Shown one piece after another: positions 25,867 through 34,942 of a stretch of 64,000 bases of DNA (position 1 is the stretch's first letter; each line of letters starts with the position of its first letter). The translations under genes were made by a program, and so were the position numbers. Origin of the DNA: Streptomyces nodosus (GTDB taxonomy: Bacteria > Actinomycetota > Actinomycetes > Streptomycetales > Streptomycetaceae); contig NZ_CP023747.1 of NCBI RefSeq assembly GCF_008704995.1, positions 186,001 through 250,000 of the forward strand. Direction: 5' to 3'. Under the pieces are notes generated by a model. It saw nothing but the letters and a program-made list of their open reading frames with translations, did not search any database and had not been told where the DNA came from.

Positions 25867-27023
25867 ATGCGGATTCCTGTAGAAGTGCGTCCCGACTTCA
25901 TCGAGAAGGTTGCCCGCCGTACAGACCCACTGGGAGCCGTGGAGGAGCTGGTCTGTAACAGTCTGGATGCTAACGCCACCGAGGTCCGTGTCGAGTTGGA
26001 GCTCGATGACTTCGGTGGTGTCCAGGCGGTGATCGTCAGCGACAACGGGCACGGCATTTCCAGCAGCGACTGTGGAGTCCACCTTCAAGGGAATGGGCGG
26101 ATCGTGGAAGCGGACCACGCCGGGCACCGAGAGCGGCCGGCAGCTGCATGGCCGCCACGGCTACGGACGCTTCCGCGCAGATGGTGCTGCTACGAGAGGC
26201 GCTGCGGCGCCAGCCCACCGCGATGCCGAAGGTCCTCGATGAGCTGTTCGGCCTGTCGGGACCGCAGAAGGAGCGGCTGGAGGACCTGGTCGATCGCACT
26301 CCGCTGGCGAACCTGATCGCCGCCAATGCGGAGACGGTCGACCGCATTGACGCCCTGAACACGTTGCGCGAGCTGCTGTTCGAGTTCGAGTCTCGGTACA
26401 CCCTGCGAGAGAAGGACCAGCTGCATCGCATGCTGGAGAAAGAGCTGTGGATCTTCGGCGATGAGTACAGCCACGCCGTGTCCGAGATCGGGCTGGCGAA
26501 GGCGCTCAACCGGCACCTCCCCCGCCTGGAGGGCAGGACTGTGCCCCAGCAGAGAGACCAACTGCACAACGGAACGAGCGGGCGACTCGATCTCCTACTC
26601 TCCTCTGTGTCAGGTTCCGGCCGTACGAAGCAGCAACTGGTCGTTGAGCTCAAGCGACCGCGCACGGTGCTGTCCGAGGCAGAAGTGGCCCAGATCAACA
26701 GCTACGCCTACGCCGTCACTACAGACGAGCGCTACCGCCACGATGAAGAAACCTGTTGGGAGTTCTGGCTGGTCGGCAACTCCATCGATGACGTGGTGCA
26801 GTAGCAGTACCGCGACGGATACGTCAAGAACGACGTCCGGGTGACCATCCGTACCATCACCTGGCGAGCGATCACCGACGCGTGTGAAGAACGGCTGCGC
26901 AAGCAGCGGGAACGGCTGAGCTACGCCTCCGACCAGACACGCAGCATCGAGTATGCCCAACGTGTTCATGCGGACGCTGACGTCGTCCCCCTTCTCGCCA
27001 CCCGTGAAGACGACAGCGCCTGA
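25867..27023 (+). pseudogene. Broken GHKL ATPase with C-terminal nuclease-like domain
   Basis: The N-terminus MRIPVEVRPDFIEKVARR, EELVCNSLDANATEVRVEL and VIVSDNGHGI carries the N- and G1-box motifs of Hsp90/MutL/MORC-type ATPases. A frameshift at about 26070 moves KGMGGSWKRTTPGTESGRQL-HGRHGYGRFRA to another frame. An internal deletion at about 26180 then joins it to a C-terminal part with RLDLLL and LVVELKRP, resembling a PD-(D/E)xK nuclease core. There is also an in-frame TAG at 26802. The intact family is probably several hundred residues longer; a defence-related role is an inference. Confidence 0.65.
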
Positions 27024-27089
27024 GCTCAGCGGCAGCCCGGGCGAGCGCCAGATTACGGATGAGGCCCTTGCCTTCGGCAGGATGGGCGC

Positions 27090-27623
27090 ATGACCGAGAT
27101 CCGCACACCCCGCCTCCTCCTCCGTACCTGGCACGAAGACGACCTCACGCCGATGGCGGACATCAACGCAGACCCAAGGGTCATGCGCTGGATCGACGAC
27201 GGCTCGGTGCGCGACCTGGACCACACGGCCGAGGACATCGAGCGGTGGGAGGAGGAGTGGGACGAGGAGGGCTTCGGACTGTTCGCTGTCGAGCTGCTGG
27301 CCTCGGGCGAACTGATCGGCTTCACGGGACTGTCCGTGCCCGAGTTCCTGCCGGAGGTGATGCCCGCCGTGGCGATCAGCTGGCGGATCGGCTCACAGTT
27401 CTGGGGCCAGGGATACGCGTCCGAAGCCGCCCACGCCACACTGGAGTTCGCTCTCCAGGACCGAGGCCTGGGCCGCGTCATCAGCATCAACCGGGTGGGT
27501 GACAACGCCTCCGAGAACGTCATCCGCAAGCTCGGCATGACACCCGAGCGGGAGACGACACACCCGGTGTACGGCTACCCGATGCGCGTTCACGCCATCG
27601 ACCTCACCGAGTTCCAGGCATGA
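27090..27623 (+). CDS. GNAT-family N-acetyltransferase (RimJ/RimL type)
   Basis: 177 residues. It starts MTEIRTPRLLLRTWHEDDLT, typical of RimJ/RimL acetyltransferases. AISWRIGSQFWGQGYASEAA supplies the acetyl-CoA pyrophosphate-binding Q/RxxGxG/A-type motif, and VGDNASENVIRKLGMTPERE the conserved Asn/Lys helix. It probably acetylates a small molecule or a protein N-terminus. It stands alone between two relics. Confidence 0.88.
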   Translation: MTEIRTPRLLLRTWHEDDLTPMADINADPRVMRWIDDGSVRDLDHTAEDIERWEEEWDEEGFGLFAVELLASGELIGFTGLSVPEFLPEVMPAVAISWRIGSQFWGQGYASEAAHATLEFALQDRGLGRVISINRVGDNASENVIRKLGMTPERETTHPVYGYPMRVHAIDLTEFQA

Positions 27624-27829
27624 ACCGGCCGAGCCGTCGATCACCACAAAACAGCCGACCACTGTTCCTACGTCCCCGAGCGCATTAATCGCGACGGTAC
27701 GGACACCCAGGGACGGATGGCGTCTTCCCGTCGCTGACCTCCGCTTTCACGGAACTGCGGACAGAGCCAGATTCAAGAAGCCCCATCAGCAGTGGAAGCA
27801 GCACCCTCCCCCTGGTGTGCGGCGGGCGC

Positions 27830-28106
27830 CGACGGTGCCGCCGGCGCGAGCAGCCGGTCTCGGCGCCCTCGCCGGCCTCGGCTTCCGCGGCCTGGACAAC
27901 GCGTACGTGACCCCGTGGTCGTCACCGGCTTCACAGCCAGCCGCGCTCACAAGCTCACCCCGGGCCAGAAGGATGCCAACCGCTTCCTCGCCGTCGGACG
28001 TGCACCGGTCGAGCACGGCTTCGCCCACCTCAAGAACTGGCGGATCCTCGCCAAGCTCCGCACCGACCCCGCCCGCGCCACCCATCTCCTGCGCGCCCTG
28101 CTCGTT
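27830..28106 (+). mobile_element. Frameshifted DDE_Tnp_4 transposase C-terminal fragment
   Basis: LGALAGLGFRGLDN in one frame continues as VVVTGFTASRAHKLTPGQKD and APVEHGFAHLKNWRILAKLR in another, ending DPARATHLLRALLV. This is the C-terminal part of an IS5-like (DDE_Tnp_4) transposase with one frameshift at about 27905 and no visible IS ends. Confidence 0.65.
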
Positions 28107-28187
28107 CGATGCCTAGCATCCGATGTCGTGCCGTGCACCGGATGCAGAACAACGTGCGGTCCACTCGGTGGACGATGCCCGGCATCG

Positions 28188-28478
28188 TCACCACAGCCAG
28201 GCGGTGGAGTGCCGGCGCACGGCCGCATTGCCGATCCAGTTCTGCCGGGACCGGGGCCGGCGCGACTGCCCGGCGACGAAGCGGCGGTGACCGGCGTCTT
28301 GGAGCCGCCTGCGCTGCTTGCGCAGCTCCCGTTTCTTCGCCCGGTCGTTCTTCGGTATCCGGGGCCGCTTCCAGATCGGCTCCCACGGCGGAGGCTCGTC
28401 GAACACGGCAGCCCGCTCCTGGGCGGCTTCGCGTGCGCGAGCGGGGGCGTCCTCGCGGCTGGGTTCCGGTGTGCTCAC
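28188..28478 (-). CDS. Small basic protein of unknown function
   Basis: 96 residues, start GTG 28478 with GGAGGAG upstream. It opens MSTPEPSREDAPARAREAAQ and has a strongly basic C-terminus (KNDRAKKRELRKQRRRLQDA). The GTG overlaps the TGA of the decayed gene before it (GTGA), so it was the last gene of the coupled operon starting at 31084. Nucleic-acid binding is possible from the charge only. Confidence 0.5.
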   Translation of the reverse strand: MSTPEPSREDAPARAREAAQERAAVFDEPPPWEPIWKRPRIPKNDRAKKRELRKQRRRLQDAGHRRFVAGQSRRPRSRQNWIGNAAVRRHSTAWLW

Positions 28479-29016
28479 GCGACTCCTCCTGTGGTCCGGC
28501 CCGGTGCGTGCTGGGCGCCGGGCTGCGAGATGCGCGGCGGCGGGGACATCGCCGGGGCGGGCTGTGGTCGGGGGCCGTGGGCGACGGCGCGGTCCGGATG
28601 CCGTCTGGAGCCTGGCGGCCATCTTGGCGGCGGCGGCCTCGAACATCCGGCAAGGCTGTTCCACCATGGCGACGTCGGTCCAGCGGGCGCAGCACGGCCT
28701 GGTCCTTGGTGTCGCGCGGGTACAGCGTGCGGAGGTCGGCGGTCATCATCCGTCGGCCGGCCGGGCGGGTGTAGTCGTCGACGGCGCTCTGCACGATCTG
28801 TTCGTCCAGGCCGGGCTGGTGGGGTCGGCCGCGCAGCGTGTAGGCGGGCGACGGCCGGCTTCCCGAAGTGGAAAACCCGGCCGTCGCCCCAGTTTCGGAG
28901 GCGCCGGTCGCTCTCTGCGGGAGCCTGGTCGCCGCTGCCCTGTCGGTCTGCTGGATGAGCGGTGCGGCGACGTCCGGCTGCGCTTGACCGCCCGCTGTGT
29001 CGCTGACCTTGTTCAC
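28475..29016 (-). pseudogene. Twice-frameshifted gene in the HTH/sigma-like operon
   Basis: From GTG 29016 (MNKVSDTAGGQAQPD) coding bias is clear through AVDDYTRPAGRRMMTADLRT. It shifts near 28670 to a frame reading VEQPCRMFEAAAAKMAARLQ, then near 28600 to a third frame ending PGRTTGGVA with a GTGA overlap onto the next gene. Two indels would restore one reading frame of about 180 codons. Family unknown. Confidence 0.5.
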
Positions 29017-29070
29017 CTTCTTCGCTGCCTCGTGGAGCGGTGCCGCAGTAGCTGGAGAGCTGGCAGGGGG

Positions 29071-29874
29071 TCAGCGGCTGATGCTCTCCTGGAGTGAGCA
29101 GTCCTCGTGCGAGTGGCGGGCGGGGAGGGTGTCGGAGACGTCGGGGCGGTTGGCGGCGGTGAGGACATCGCGGACGCGGCGGGCGAAGTCGGGGCCGGGC
29201 AGGGGCAGTTCCATGTCGGGTTCGCGAAGGTAGCCGATGGTCACGGCGGTGGGGATGTAGGCCATGAGACGGGTGACCGCTGTGGTGCGGGGGCGGACGG
29301 TGTCTTTGGCCAGGTGTCGCAGGAGCCGCAGGATCGTGGTGGTGGAGATGCTGTCGACCTGGTTGAAGCCCGGTGCCCACTCCGTGGTGGCGGGAGCTGG
29401 GCTGTCTGGTGCGGGCTGGACGTCGTCGGTCTGCTGGTGCCACCAGTTGGCGGTGGTGTTCTCTCCTTGAGCGAGGTGGTGGAGGTAGAGGCAGTAGGCG
29501 GCTGCGGCTTCGCCGCCGCCGGCGGCGTACTGCCACCAGAAACGCGCGCCGTCGTCGGTGTCGGTGAGTTGCAGGACGCAGGCGAGCACCAGGGCGCTGC
29601 GGGGTTCGGGGACTTGCTCGGTGACGAAGTCGACGACGTCGGTAGCTGGGGTGTGGGAGACGAACGTCTCGCACAGGGCCCGCAGGTCTTCGGCAGCCTC
29701 ATTGACAGACCCGGTCGTGCCGTCGGTGTCGACAGGCGTGGTGGTGTCGGTGTCGTCGGTGGGGGACGGCGGCAGGTAGGGGGCGCCGGCGCCCATGGTG
29801 GAGACGATGTCGCGGGGCACTGTGCGGTCTCGGGCCAGTAGGGCCCTTGAGAGGATGCCTTCGATTCGGGTCAC
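29071..29874 (-). CDS. Hypothetical protein coupled to the HTH/sigma-like gene
   Basis: 267 residues. The start GTG overlaps the preceding stop (GTGA). It begins MTRIEGILSRALLARDRTVP and has an acidic helical middle (EAAEDLRALCETFVSHTPAT, GGGEAAAAYCLYLHHLAQGE). No domain recognised. The tight coupling suggests a partner of the regulator, possibly an effector or antagonist. Confidence 0.7.
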   Translation of the reverse strand: MTRIEGILSRALLARDRTVPRDIVSTMGAGAPYLPPSPTDDTDTTTPVDTDGTTGSVNEAAEDLRALCETFVSHTPATDVVDFVTEQVPEPRSALVLACVLQLTDTDDGARFWWQYAAGGGEAAAAYCLYLHHLAQGENTTANWWHQQTDDVQPAPDSPAPATTEWAPGFNQVDSISTTTILRLLRHLAKDTVRPRTTAVTRLMAYIPTAVTIGYLREPDMELPLPGPDFARRVRDVLTAANRPDVSDTLPARHSHEDCSLQESISR

Positions 29875-30866
29875 GGATGGTTCCCTTCGGAGTCGGGCTC
29901 GGTGGTCAGGGCGATGTCGAGGAAGCGGGTGGCATGCCGTTCGTCGGAGCGGACGGTGGCCAGCGGGGCGCCCATCAAGTCGGAGACGGTCTCGATGGGC
30001 ATGCCGCACAGCCTGTGCAGGACGATGACGTCGAACTGGGGGTGGGGCAGCCGGCTCATCGCCTTGAGCAGGGCCAGCGTCTCGTGGAGTTGCTTCATGG
30101 CCGCGTCCTCGTCAGTGAGCTTCTGCAGGACCTCGGTCTCGAAGGCGGCGTGGAGGAACTCGGGGCGTCCGTCGACATGGGGCGTGCGGGACATGATGGT
30201 GGCGCGTACGACTTTCCAGGCGTAGCGGCGGGCGTCGGGGCTGGCGAGGGCGTTGGGCCAGGACAGCCAGAGCTGGTCGTAGGCGTGGTCGAGGGCTGTG
30301 TCGCACCCTTCGTAGGGGAGGAAGACGCTGGCGTACTCGCGGTAGCCGTCTTGGGTGAGGTCGCGAAAGGCCTTGTAGTCCAGGGGCGGGGCGGTGGGCC
30401 GGGTGGTCACGGTCACGCGTGCGGCGGAGCCCTCCACCCAGGCGGGGGACTTGTTGTGTGTCTCCAGCGCTGCGTTTGCCCACAGCCGGTACAGGGGCGA
30501 GTAGGGGATGCTCAGTTCGACGGCGAGGGGGTAGAGGACCTCCCAGCGCGGGTACATGCGGCCGCTCATCAGCTCGGAGATCTTGGATTTGGAGATGTGG
30601 AGCCGGCTCCCGAGCTGGCTCATGGTCAGTCCGGACTTCAGGTAGGCCTCGCGTACAGGCTGTAGCCAGGCCCGGTGGGTGCTGGTGCAGTCGGCGGTGA
30701 TCTGCCCCAGGGGGCGGCCGGGGCGGCCCTTGCCGGAGGAGGCCGAGACGCGAGCCGGGCCAGCGGGCCGGGCCTGCCGTGTCTGCGGGGACGGCGGCGC
30801 CGGTTTGCTGGTGGAGCGGCGGCTGGACGGGTCGGGCTCGTCCGGCGGAACGGAGGGTGCGGTCAC
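29871..30866 (-). CDS. HTH regulator with sigma-70 region 4-like C-terminus
   Basis: 331 residues. After a Pro/Ser-rich basic N-terminus comes an XRE-type HTH (LKSGLTMSQLGSRLHISKSK, about residues 90-125). The C-terminal third reads LKAMSRLPHPQFDVIVLHRL-CGMPIETVSDLMGAPLATVR, which resembles sigma region 4.2. Upstream GTG 30866 overlaps the stop of the small membrane protein. The combination of an XRE domain with a sigma-like C-terminus suggests an unusual transcription regulator. Confidence 0.75.
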   Translation of the reverse strand: MTAPSVPPDEPDPSSRRSTSKPAPPSPQTRQARPAGPARVSASSGKGRPGRPLGQITADCTSTHRAWLQPVREAYLKSGLTMSQLGSRLHISKSKISELMSGRMYPRWEVLYPLAVELSIPYSPLYRLWANAALETHNKSPAWVEGSAARVTVTTRPTAPPLDYKAFRDLTQDGYREYASVFLPYEGCDTALDHAYDQLWLSWPNALASPDARRYAWKVVRATIMSRTPHVDGRPEFLHAAFETEVLQKLTDEDAAMKQLHETLALLKAMSRLPHPQFDVIVLHRLCGMPIETVSDLMGAPLATVRSDERHATRFLDIALTTEPDSEGNHP

Positions 30867-31084
30867 GGTATGTCGTCCTCCTTCTCGTGAGGGAGGACGG
30901 TCACGCGGTGGCCGGAGGCCGGGGCATTGTGGGAGCGGGCAGTACGCGTGATCTGCTGCACCGTCAGGCCAAGCGCGGGCGCGAGCACGACGATGGCCGT
31001 GACCTGCCCCATGGCGACCATGACCACGCTCCAGGTGAACACCGTGAGCGTGGCCGTGATCAGCCATATCTGCTTTCGTTCCAT
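30863..31084 (-). CDS. Small membrane protein, first gene of the HTH/sigma-like operon
   Basis: 73 residues from ATG 31084: MERKQIWLITATLTVFTWSV plus a second hydrophobic stretch (TAIVVLAPALGLTVQQI) gives one or two membrane spans. Its TGA overlaps the next start, so the four-gene run is coupled. Candidate operators lie 130-215 bp upstream. No known function. Confidence 0.65.
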   Translation of the reverse strand: MERKQIWLITATLTVFTWSVVMVAMGQVTAIVVLAPALGLTVQQITRTARSHNAPASGHRVTVLPHEKEDDIP

Positions 31085-31213
31085 GGAACCTCCAAGTGGC
31101 CTTCTCAAGCCCGTCGGCCCATCCGGAGACCGGCGGGTCCCCGGGGAGGCGGGTGCCGACGCCGCCTGCCGAGGAGGTCAACCAGCATGGCCACACCAGG
31201 AGTTGTAACGCCA

Positions 31214-31231
31214 CGTGATCATGAAATCACG
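31214..31231. promoter_or_regulatory. Inverted repeat upstream of the HTH/sigma-like operon
   Basis: CGTGAT (31214-31219), CATGAA, ATCACG (31226-31231): a perfect 6-bp palindrome about 130 bp before the first start codon on the reverse strand. Confidence 0.45.
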
Positions 31232-31266
31232 GAACAATGTCGGACTCGTGATGGTCAACGACCGGC

Positions 31267-31296
31267 GCTCAGTGACTACTGACTACCGCTCAGTGA
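31267..31296. promoter_or_regulatory. Two direct repeats GCTCAGTGA 21 bp apart
   Basis: GCTCAGTGA occurs at 31267-31275 and 31288-31296, exactly two helical turns apart, upstream of the operon starting at 31084. A partial copy (CAGTGACT) overlaps. They are plausible binding sites for the XRE-type regulator. Confidence 0.45.
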
Positions 31297-31416
31297 GCAG
31301 AAAACGGCACGTCGTACGCCGCATGCATGGAAGTTCCCGGTTTGCCTTGCAATCCGGGAGGCTAAGAACGTCAATGGAAGTAGGCGCCTCTGGTGTCGGC
31401 CTTCCCATCCGGAAGG

Positions 31417-31450
31417 GCTCGCTCCCGTGCCGAGAAGTTGGGGAGCGAGC
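31417..31450. terminator. Perfect 10-bp hairpin
   Basis: GCTCGCTCCC (31417-31426) pairs perfectly with GGGAGCGAGC (31441-31450) around a 14-base loop, 5 bp from a second strong hairpin. Confidence 0.55.
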
Positions 31451-31454
31451 AGCT

Positions 31455-31495
31455 CTGTTCTCGTCTGGCCGTCCTTACCGGCCAGACGAGAACAG
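31455..31495. terminator. Perfect 16-bp hairpin
   Basis: CTGTTCTCGTCTGGCC (31455-31470) pairs perfectly with GGCCAGACGAGAACAG (31480-31495) around a 9-base loop. There is no U tract on either strand. With the preceding hairpin it forms a tandem barrier between the reverse operon and the repeat copy to the right. Confidence 0.6.
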
Positions 31496-31724
31496 CGCAC
31501 TCCCCTCGGCACCCCGACCGTAGTGCAGCCCACTGACATCGCACCCTGATTGCGCCCAGACGCCCTGTGTCGCACAGTTCAGGGCGGCATTGGGTACTTC
31601 ACTCCCCCGCCGATGTCCCCCGCCCTGACGTCGCCGTCGCGCTGACACGGCACGGGCGTGAGGACGACGCGCAAGCGGCTGAGCGGCGCCCCGATCCCCG
31701 GCCGCGGCCCATGCCGCCCATTCC

Positions 31725-32037
31725 TGGAGGGCGCCGCATTGGCCGGGACGACGAGACGGCCGGCTGGCCCCAGGGAGGCTGCAGGTTTTTTTGCGGGTTG
31801 CGACAACCTCAGGTGGGGCCGCACGTCTGGTGGCGTGAGAGGCGGTTTCCGGTACGGGATTTTCAGTACCGGCGCTGCCCGACCTGCCAGCATTGTCCTC
31901 ACACTCTTTGGAGTCGTTTTCTATGCAGCACATCCGCGCCAAGAAGTCGAACCGTCCCCTGCGCACCTGGGTGCTGGGGTCGGCTGCCGGTCTCACCCTG
32001 GTGGTGGGCGGCGACATCGCGGCTCAGGCAGCCACCA
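31725..32037 (+). repeat. 313-bp direct repeat, copy 1
   Basis: From TGGAGGGCGCCGCATTGGCC to GCTCAGGCAGCCACC this segment matches 51713-52025 base for base in length, with only scattered substitutions and no indels. It carries a candidate ECF promoter, a 7-T run and the start of a secreted-protein gene. An IS21 end follows immediately. Confidence 0.85.
31805..31827 (+). promoter_or_regulatory. Candidate ECF-sigma promoter (copy 1)
   Basis: AACC (31805-31808), a 15-bp spacer, then CGTC (31824-31827) matches the AAC/CGTC pattern of ECF promoters. The same arrangement is conserved in the repeat copy upstream of the ECF operon at 51.9 kb. Confidence 0.5.
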
Positions 32038-32054
32038 CTCTCGGCGACGGGTGA
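31924..32054 (+). pseudogene. Truncated secreted repeat-protein gene (signal peptide only)
   Basis: ATG 31924 reads MQHIRAKKSNRPLRTWVLGS and then a signal-peptide core ending near IAAQAATT, like the intact gene at 51911. It runs into IS21 sequence at about 32040 and stops after GDG. The whole mature repeat region has been lost. Confidence 0.75.
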
Positions 32055-32125
32055 ATCCTGGCCTCTGACGGCGGATCAAATCTGACCCTGTGGAGGACTG
32101 GGCAGAGATCCGCCGCCTGCACCGG
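32041..32125 (+). mobile_element. IS21-family end with stump of istA
   Basis: GGCGACGGGTGAATCCTGG and CTCTGACGGCGGATCAAA recur almost unchanged at 51149-51200. Just inside, GTG 32090 reads VEDWAEIRRLHR, the usual N-terminus of an IS21 IstA transposase, before similarity stops. Only one end of the element remains. Confidence 0.55.
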
Positions 32126-32553
32126 CCCCCGACGGCCTGAAAAGACCCACGTGGGAGGCGGCCCTCAGCCTCATCCCATCTGGTGAGTCCGCGGTGGCAC
32201 ATGAGTTCAATGGCCGGACGGTCAGGGATCTGTCCCAGCGGTCGGCGGCCGTGGAGGTTCACGGTGCGGATGGCGGAAACCGGCGGTCCAAGAGTGGCAG
32301 CACGGCATCGACGCGGCACCCCACATGACGCTCGGGCCCCATTTCCCGGGCCGGACGGCGGTGCTGGGCCGGGGTGCGCAGCCGGACTCGGGCGGTGCGC
32401 GCCCGGCGGTGGCGCCACCCGTGCACCCGCATTCGTGTAACAGGCATGTATGAGGAGGCGGCGGGTGGAACGTTCCACAGGCCGAGTGGGTCTCGATGAT
32501 CAGTAACGCTCGCTCGCAGCGAGCGCACGGCACCGACCGCAGAGGAAGAAACA
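32126..32553. other. No gene recognised
   Basis: No frame shows steady coding bias. The region is GC-rich with small inverted repeats and probably represents deletion-scar DNA between the IS21 stump and the lipoprotein relic. Confidence 0.4.
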
Positions 32554-32930
32554 ATGCGCGTTCAGAGGTCACCGTTGCCGCCCTGACCCTCGCGGCGGGT
32601 CTCTCGCTCACCGCCTGCCAGGGGAACGAGGACTCCGCCGCGAACTCGAACGACTCCGCGGCCTCCCCCGTGTCCTCGAGCGCGTCCTCCTCGGCCGGCG
32701 CCTCCGGCGGCAGCGGCGCATCCGACGAGAACGCCACGGTCACCGGCGGCGGACCAGCCACCGCGCAGGGCAGCGGTAACGGAAAGATCATCACGGGCCC
32801 TGCAAGACGGCGGACCTCGACTTCAGCACCTCCCACGGCATGGCCGAGGGCGACCTCATAGTCAGCCTCAAGAACACCGGCGGCGACGCCTGCTCGGTCG
32901 TCATGCTGTTCCCCGCTACGTGTCCGCAGG
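32554..32930 (+). pseudogene. Decayed DUF4232 lipoprotein gene
   Basis: ATG 32554 starts MRVQRSP but shifts frame, after which AALTLAAGLSLTACQGNEDS gives a lipobox (LTAC) and a Ser/Ala-rich linker. A second shift at about 32797 leads to CKTADLDFSTSHGMAEGDLI, VSLKNTGGDACSVV, the DUF4232 core. The C-terminal half is absent. Confidence 0.6.
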
Positions 32931-33083
32931 ACACGCATCACGGGGATTCAGACACCCACCCGTTCCCGACGCCTTTCCAGGACAGGGCGAAAACCACAGT
33001 GATGGAGCGGCTCGATCTTCTTCGGCCCGGTCCCCTTCGGACCGGTCTCCTTCGGAGCCCTGTTCACCACGAGGAGCACATTC

Positions 33084-34472
33084 ATGACCAGTCGACCAGC
33101 TGACCGGATAGAACCGGAGCAGTCGCGAATAGCCATCAACACGACCCCCACGCGGTCGTTCGGGTCCGCTTTGAGAGCCGCACGACGCGACCGGGGGCTC
33201 TCACTCGGACAGCTGGCCCAGCTGGTCAACTACAGCAAGAGCCATCTCAGCAGGGTGGAGACCGAGGGCAAGGCGCCGACCGACATGCTCGCCCGGCGGT
33301 GTGACGAGGTACTGCGCACCGATGGCCTGCTGAGTGGTCTCGTCGACGCCGGCAGGTCCGGCCGCCGCGGCCCGTCGCTCAACCAGTTACCCAGGGCGGT
33401 GCCCGGCCTGGTCGGGCGGGCAGCAACCATGTCCGCATTGGACCGCACTCTTCATCTGCCGGGCGCGCGTCGCGACTCGGCAGAGTGCACCGTCGTCGTT
33501 GTCGACGGGCAGGCGGGAATCGGCAAGACCAGCACAGCGCTGAACTGGGCCCACAGTGTGGCGCGCCAGTTCCCCGACGGCGTCCTGTTCGCCGATCTGG
33601 GCGGCTTCGGCCCCGGCGCGCCGGCCGACACTGCCGATGTCCTGCGCCACTTCATGACGTCCCTCGGCGGACAGGTGGACGCGGAGGTGCCTGCCGAACA
33701 CCTCGCAGCCCGGTACCGCAGCCTGATGACCGGCAGGCGCGTGCTGATCATGCTGGACAATGCGGCCGACCCGGGACAGGTCAGGCCACTGCTGCCGGCG
33801 GCCGGTGGGTGCCACGTGTTGGTGACAAGCCGGGACCGGCTGTCCGGGCTGGTCGTACGGGACGGCGCGGAGCGAGTCACGGTGCCACCGATGACCAAGG
33901 ACGAGGCAGTACGGCTGCTCGAAGCCGTTGCTAGACCGTGGTTCGACCGATCAGCCGCGCCAGACATCGCGCAATCCTGTGGTTATGTCCCGCTGGCCTT
34001 GCGTGTCGCCGCCGAGAACATCGCCGGGTGGCATCAGTCGCCATTCGACGGCCTCGGCGGCGGGTCGGACGAGGCGACCACATTGCGGACTGTTCTGTCG
34101 TGGTCCTACCGCAAGTTGGCGCCTGCTGCGGCGAATGCGTTGCAACGCCTGGCGGTCACCGGCGGTGAGACCGTCTCACCGGCGACCGCGGCCGACCTGC
34201 TCGGCACCGGGGTGAACGAAGCCCACGCGCTGCTGGACGCTCTGGCGGAGATTCATCTGCTGCACCAGGTCGCGCCCGGCGCCTATCGTCTCGACCAGCT
34301 CACCGCGGCCTTCTCCGCCGAGCTGAACGAGACCCGACCGCTCCGGCCGGCGCCCGACGGCTTCCACTCCCAGGTGCGCCGCCTGCCGGACTCCCGTGCG
34401 CCGCAACCGCCTGTGCGCAACCAGGACGGGGTCCTCGGCGACACCGCCCTGACATTCCAGAACCAGCAGTAA
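33084..34472 (+). CDS. XRE-HTH regulator with STAND/NB-ARC-type ATPase domain
   Basis: 462 residues. N-terminal Cro/C1 HTH (LRAARRDRGLSLGQLAQLVN, residues 27-85); ATPase domain with Walker A DGQAGIGKTSTAL (about 142), Walker B VLIMLDNA and the TSRDRL sensor; then the helical NB-ARC region (YVPLALRVAAENIAG). The TPR region usual for this class is missing, so it is a short member or C-terminally replaced: the last 40 residues look non-native. Such proteins often act as pathway regulators, and it stands next to the peptide locus. Confidence 0.8.
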   Translation: MTSRPADRIEPEQSRIAINTTPTRSFGSALRAARRDRGLSLGQLAQLVNYSKSHLSRVETEGKAPTDMLARRCDEVLRTDGLLSGLVDAGRSGRRGPSLNQLPRAVPGLVGRAATMSALDRTLHLPGARRDSAECTVVVVDGQAGIGKTSTALNWAHSVARQFPDGVLFADLGGFGPGAPADTADVLRHFMTSLGGQVDAEVPAEHLAARYRSLMTGRRVLIMLDNAADPGQVRPLLPAAGGCHVLVTSRDRLSGLVVRDGAERVTVPPMTKDEAVRLLEAVARPWFDRSAAPDIAQSCGYVPLALRVAAENIAGWHQSPFDGLGGGSDEATTLRTVLSWSYRKLAPAAANALQRLAVTGGETVSPATAADLLGTGVNEAHALLDALAEIHLLHQVAPGAYRLDQLTAAFSAELNETRPLRPAPDGFHSQVRRLPDSRAPQPPVRNQDGVLGDTALTFQNQQ

Positions 34473-34942
34473 GCGCCGAACCGGTCCAGGTAGGCGGGGC
34501 CGCTGAACCCGTTGAACTTGCGCTGGAAGCTGCCCGGATGCCGCGTTCGCCGATGGCACCGGGCAGTGCCGGCAGCGTCCTGCTCCGGGCGCGTCGCTTT
34601 TAACCACCTGTCACCGTGCCCGGAATGCCGCAGATCTCCGCCGCGGAGAGCAGCAGCGGGTCGAGCGCTGGGCTGGACCAGACCGGGTTCGTCACCCCGG
34701 GCGATGATGTCGCCGCCTGCGTCGACCGGTTCGAGTTGGTCGGCGCAGCGCGCCCCGGGCGTCCGGTCCACATGATCGAGGTCACCCACGCCCCGTGGAC
34801 CGGGACGTGGGTCGAGAATCACGCCCTCACACAGGGGGCGCGGCAATCACGGGCGCCTGGTAGCCGCGCGACCTGGCCGGCGCCCACGCGGAGATCACAT
34901 CACCAGAGCCGCCGGAGGCGACCGGCAGCGGTCTGGGCTTGG
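34473..34942. other. No intact gene; possible coding relics
   Basis: On the reverse strand 34480-34560 reads GSFQRKFNGFSGPAYLDRFG with good coding bias. On the forward strand 34616-34850 reads VDRFELVGAARPGRPVHMIE and THAPWTGTWVENHALT. Neither has a credible start or family. They look like ends of deleted genes. Confidence 0.35.
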
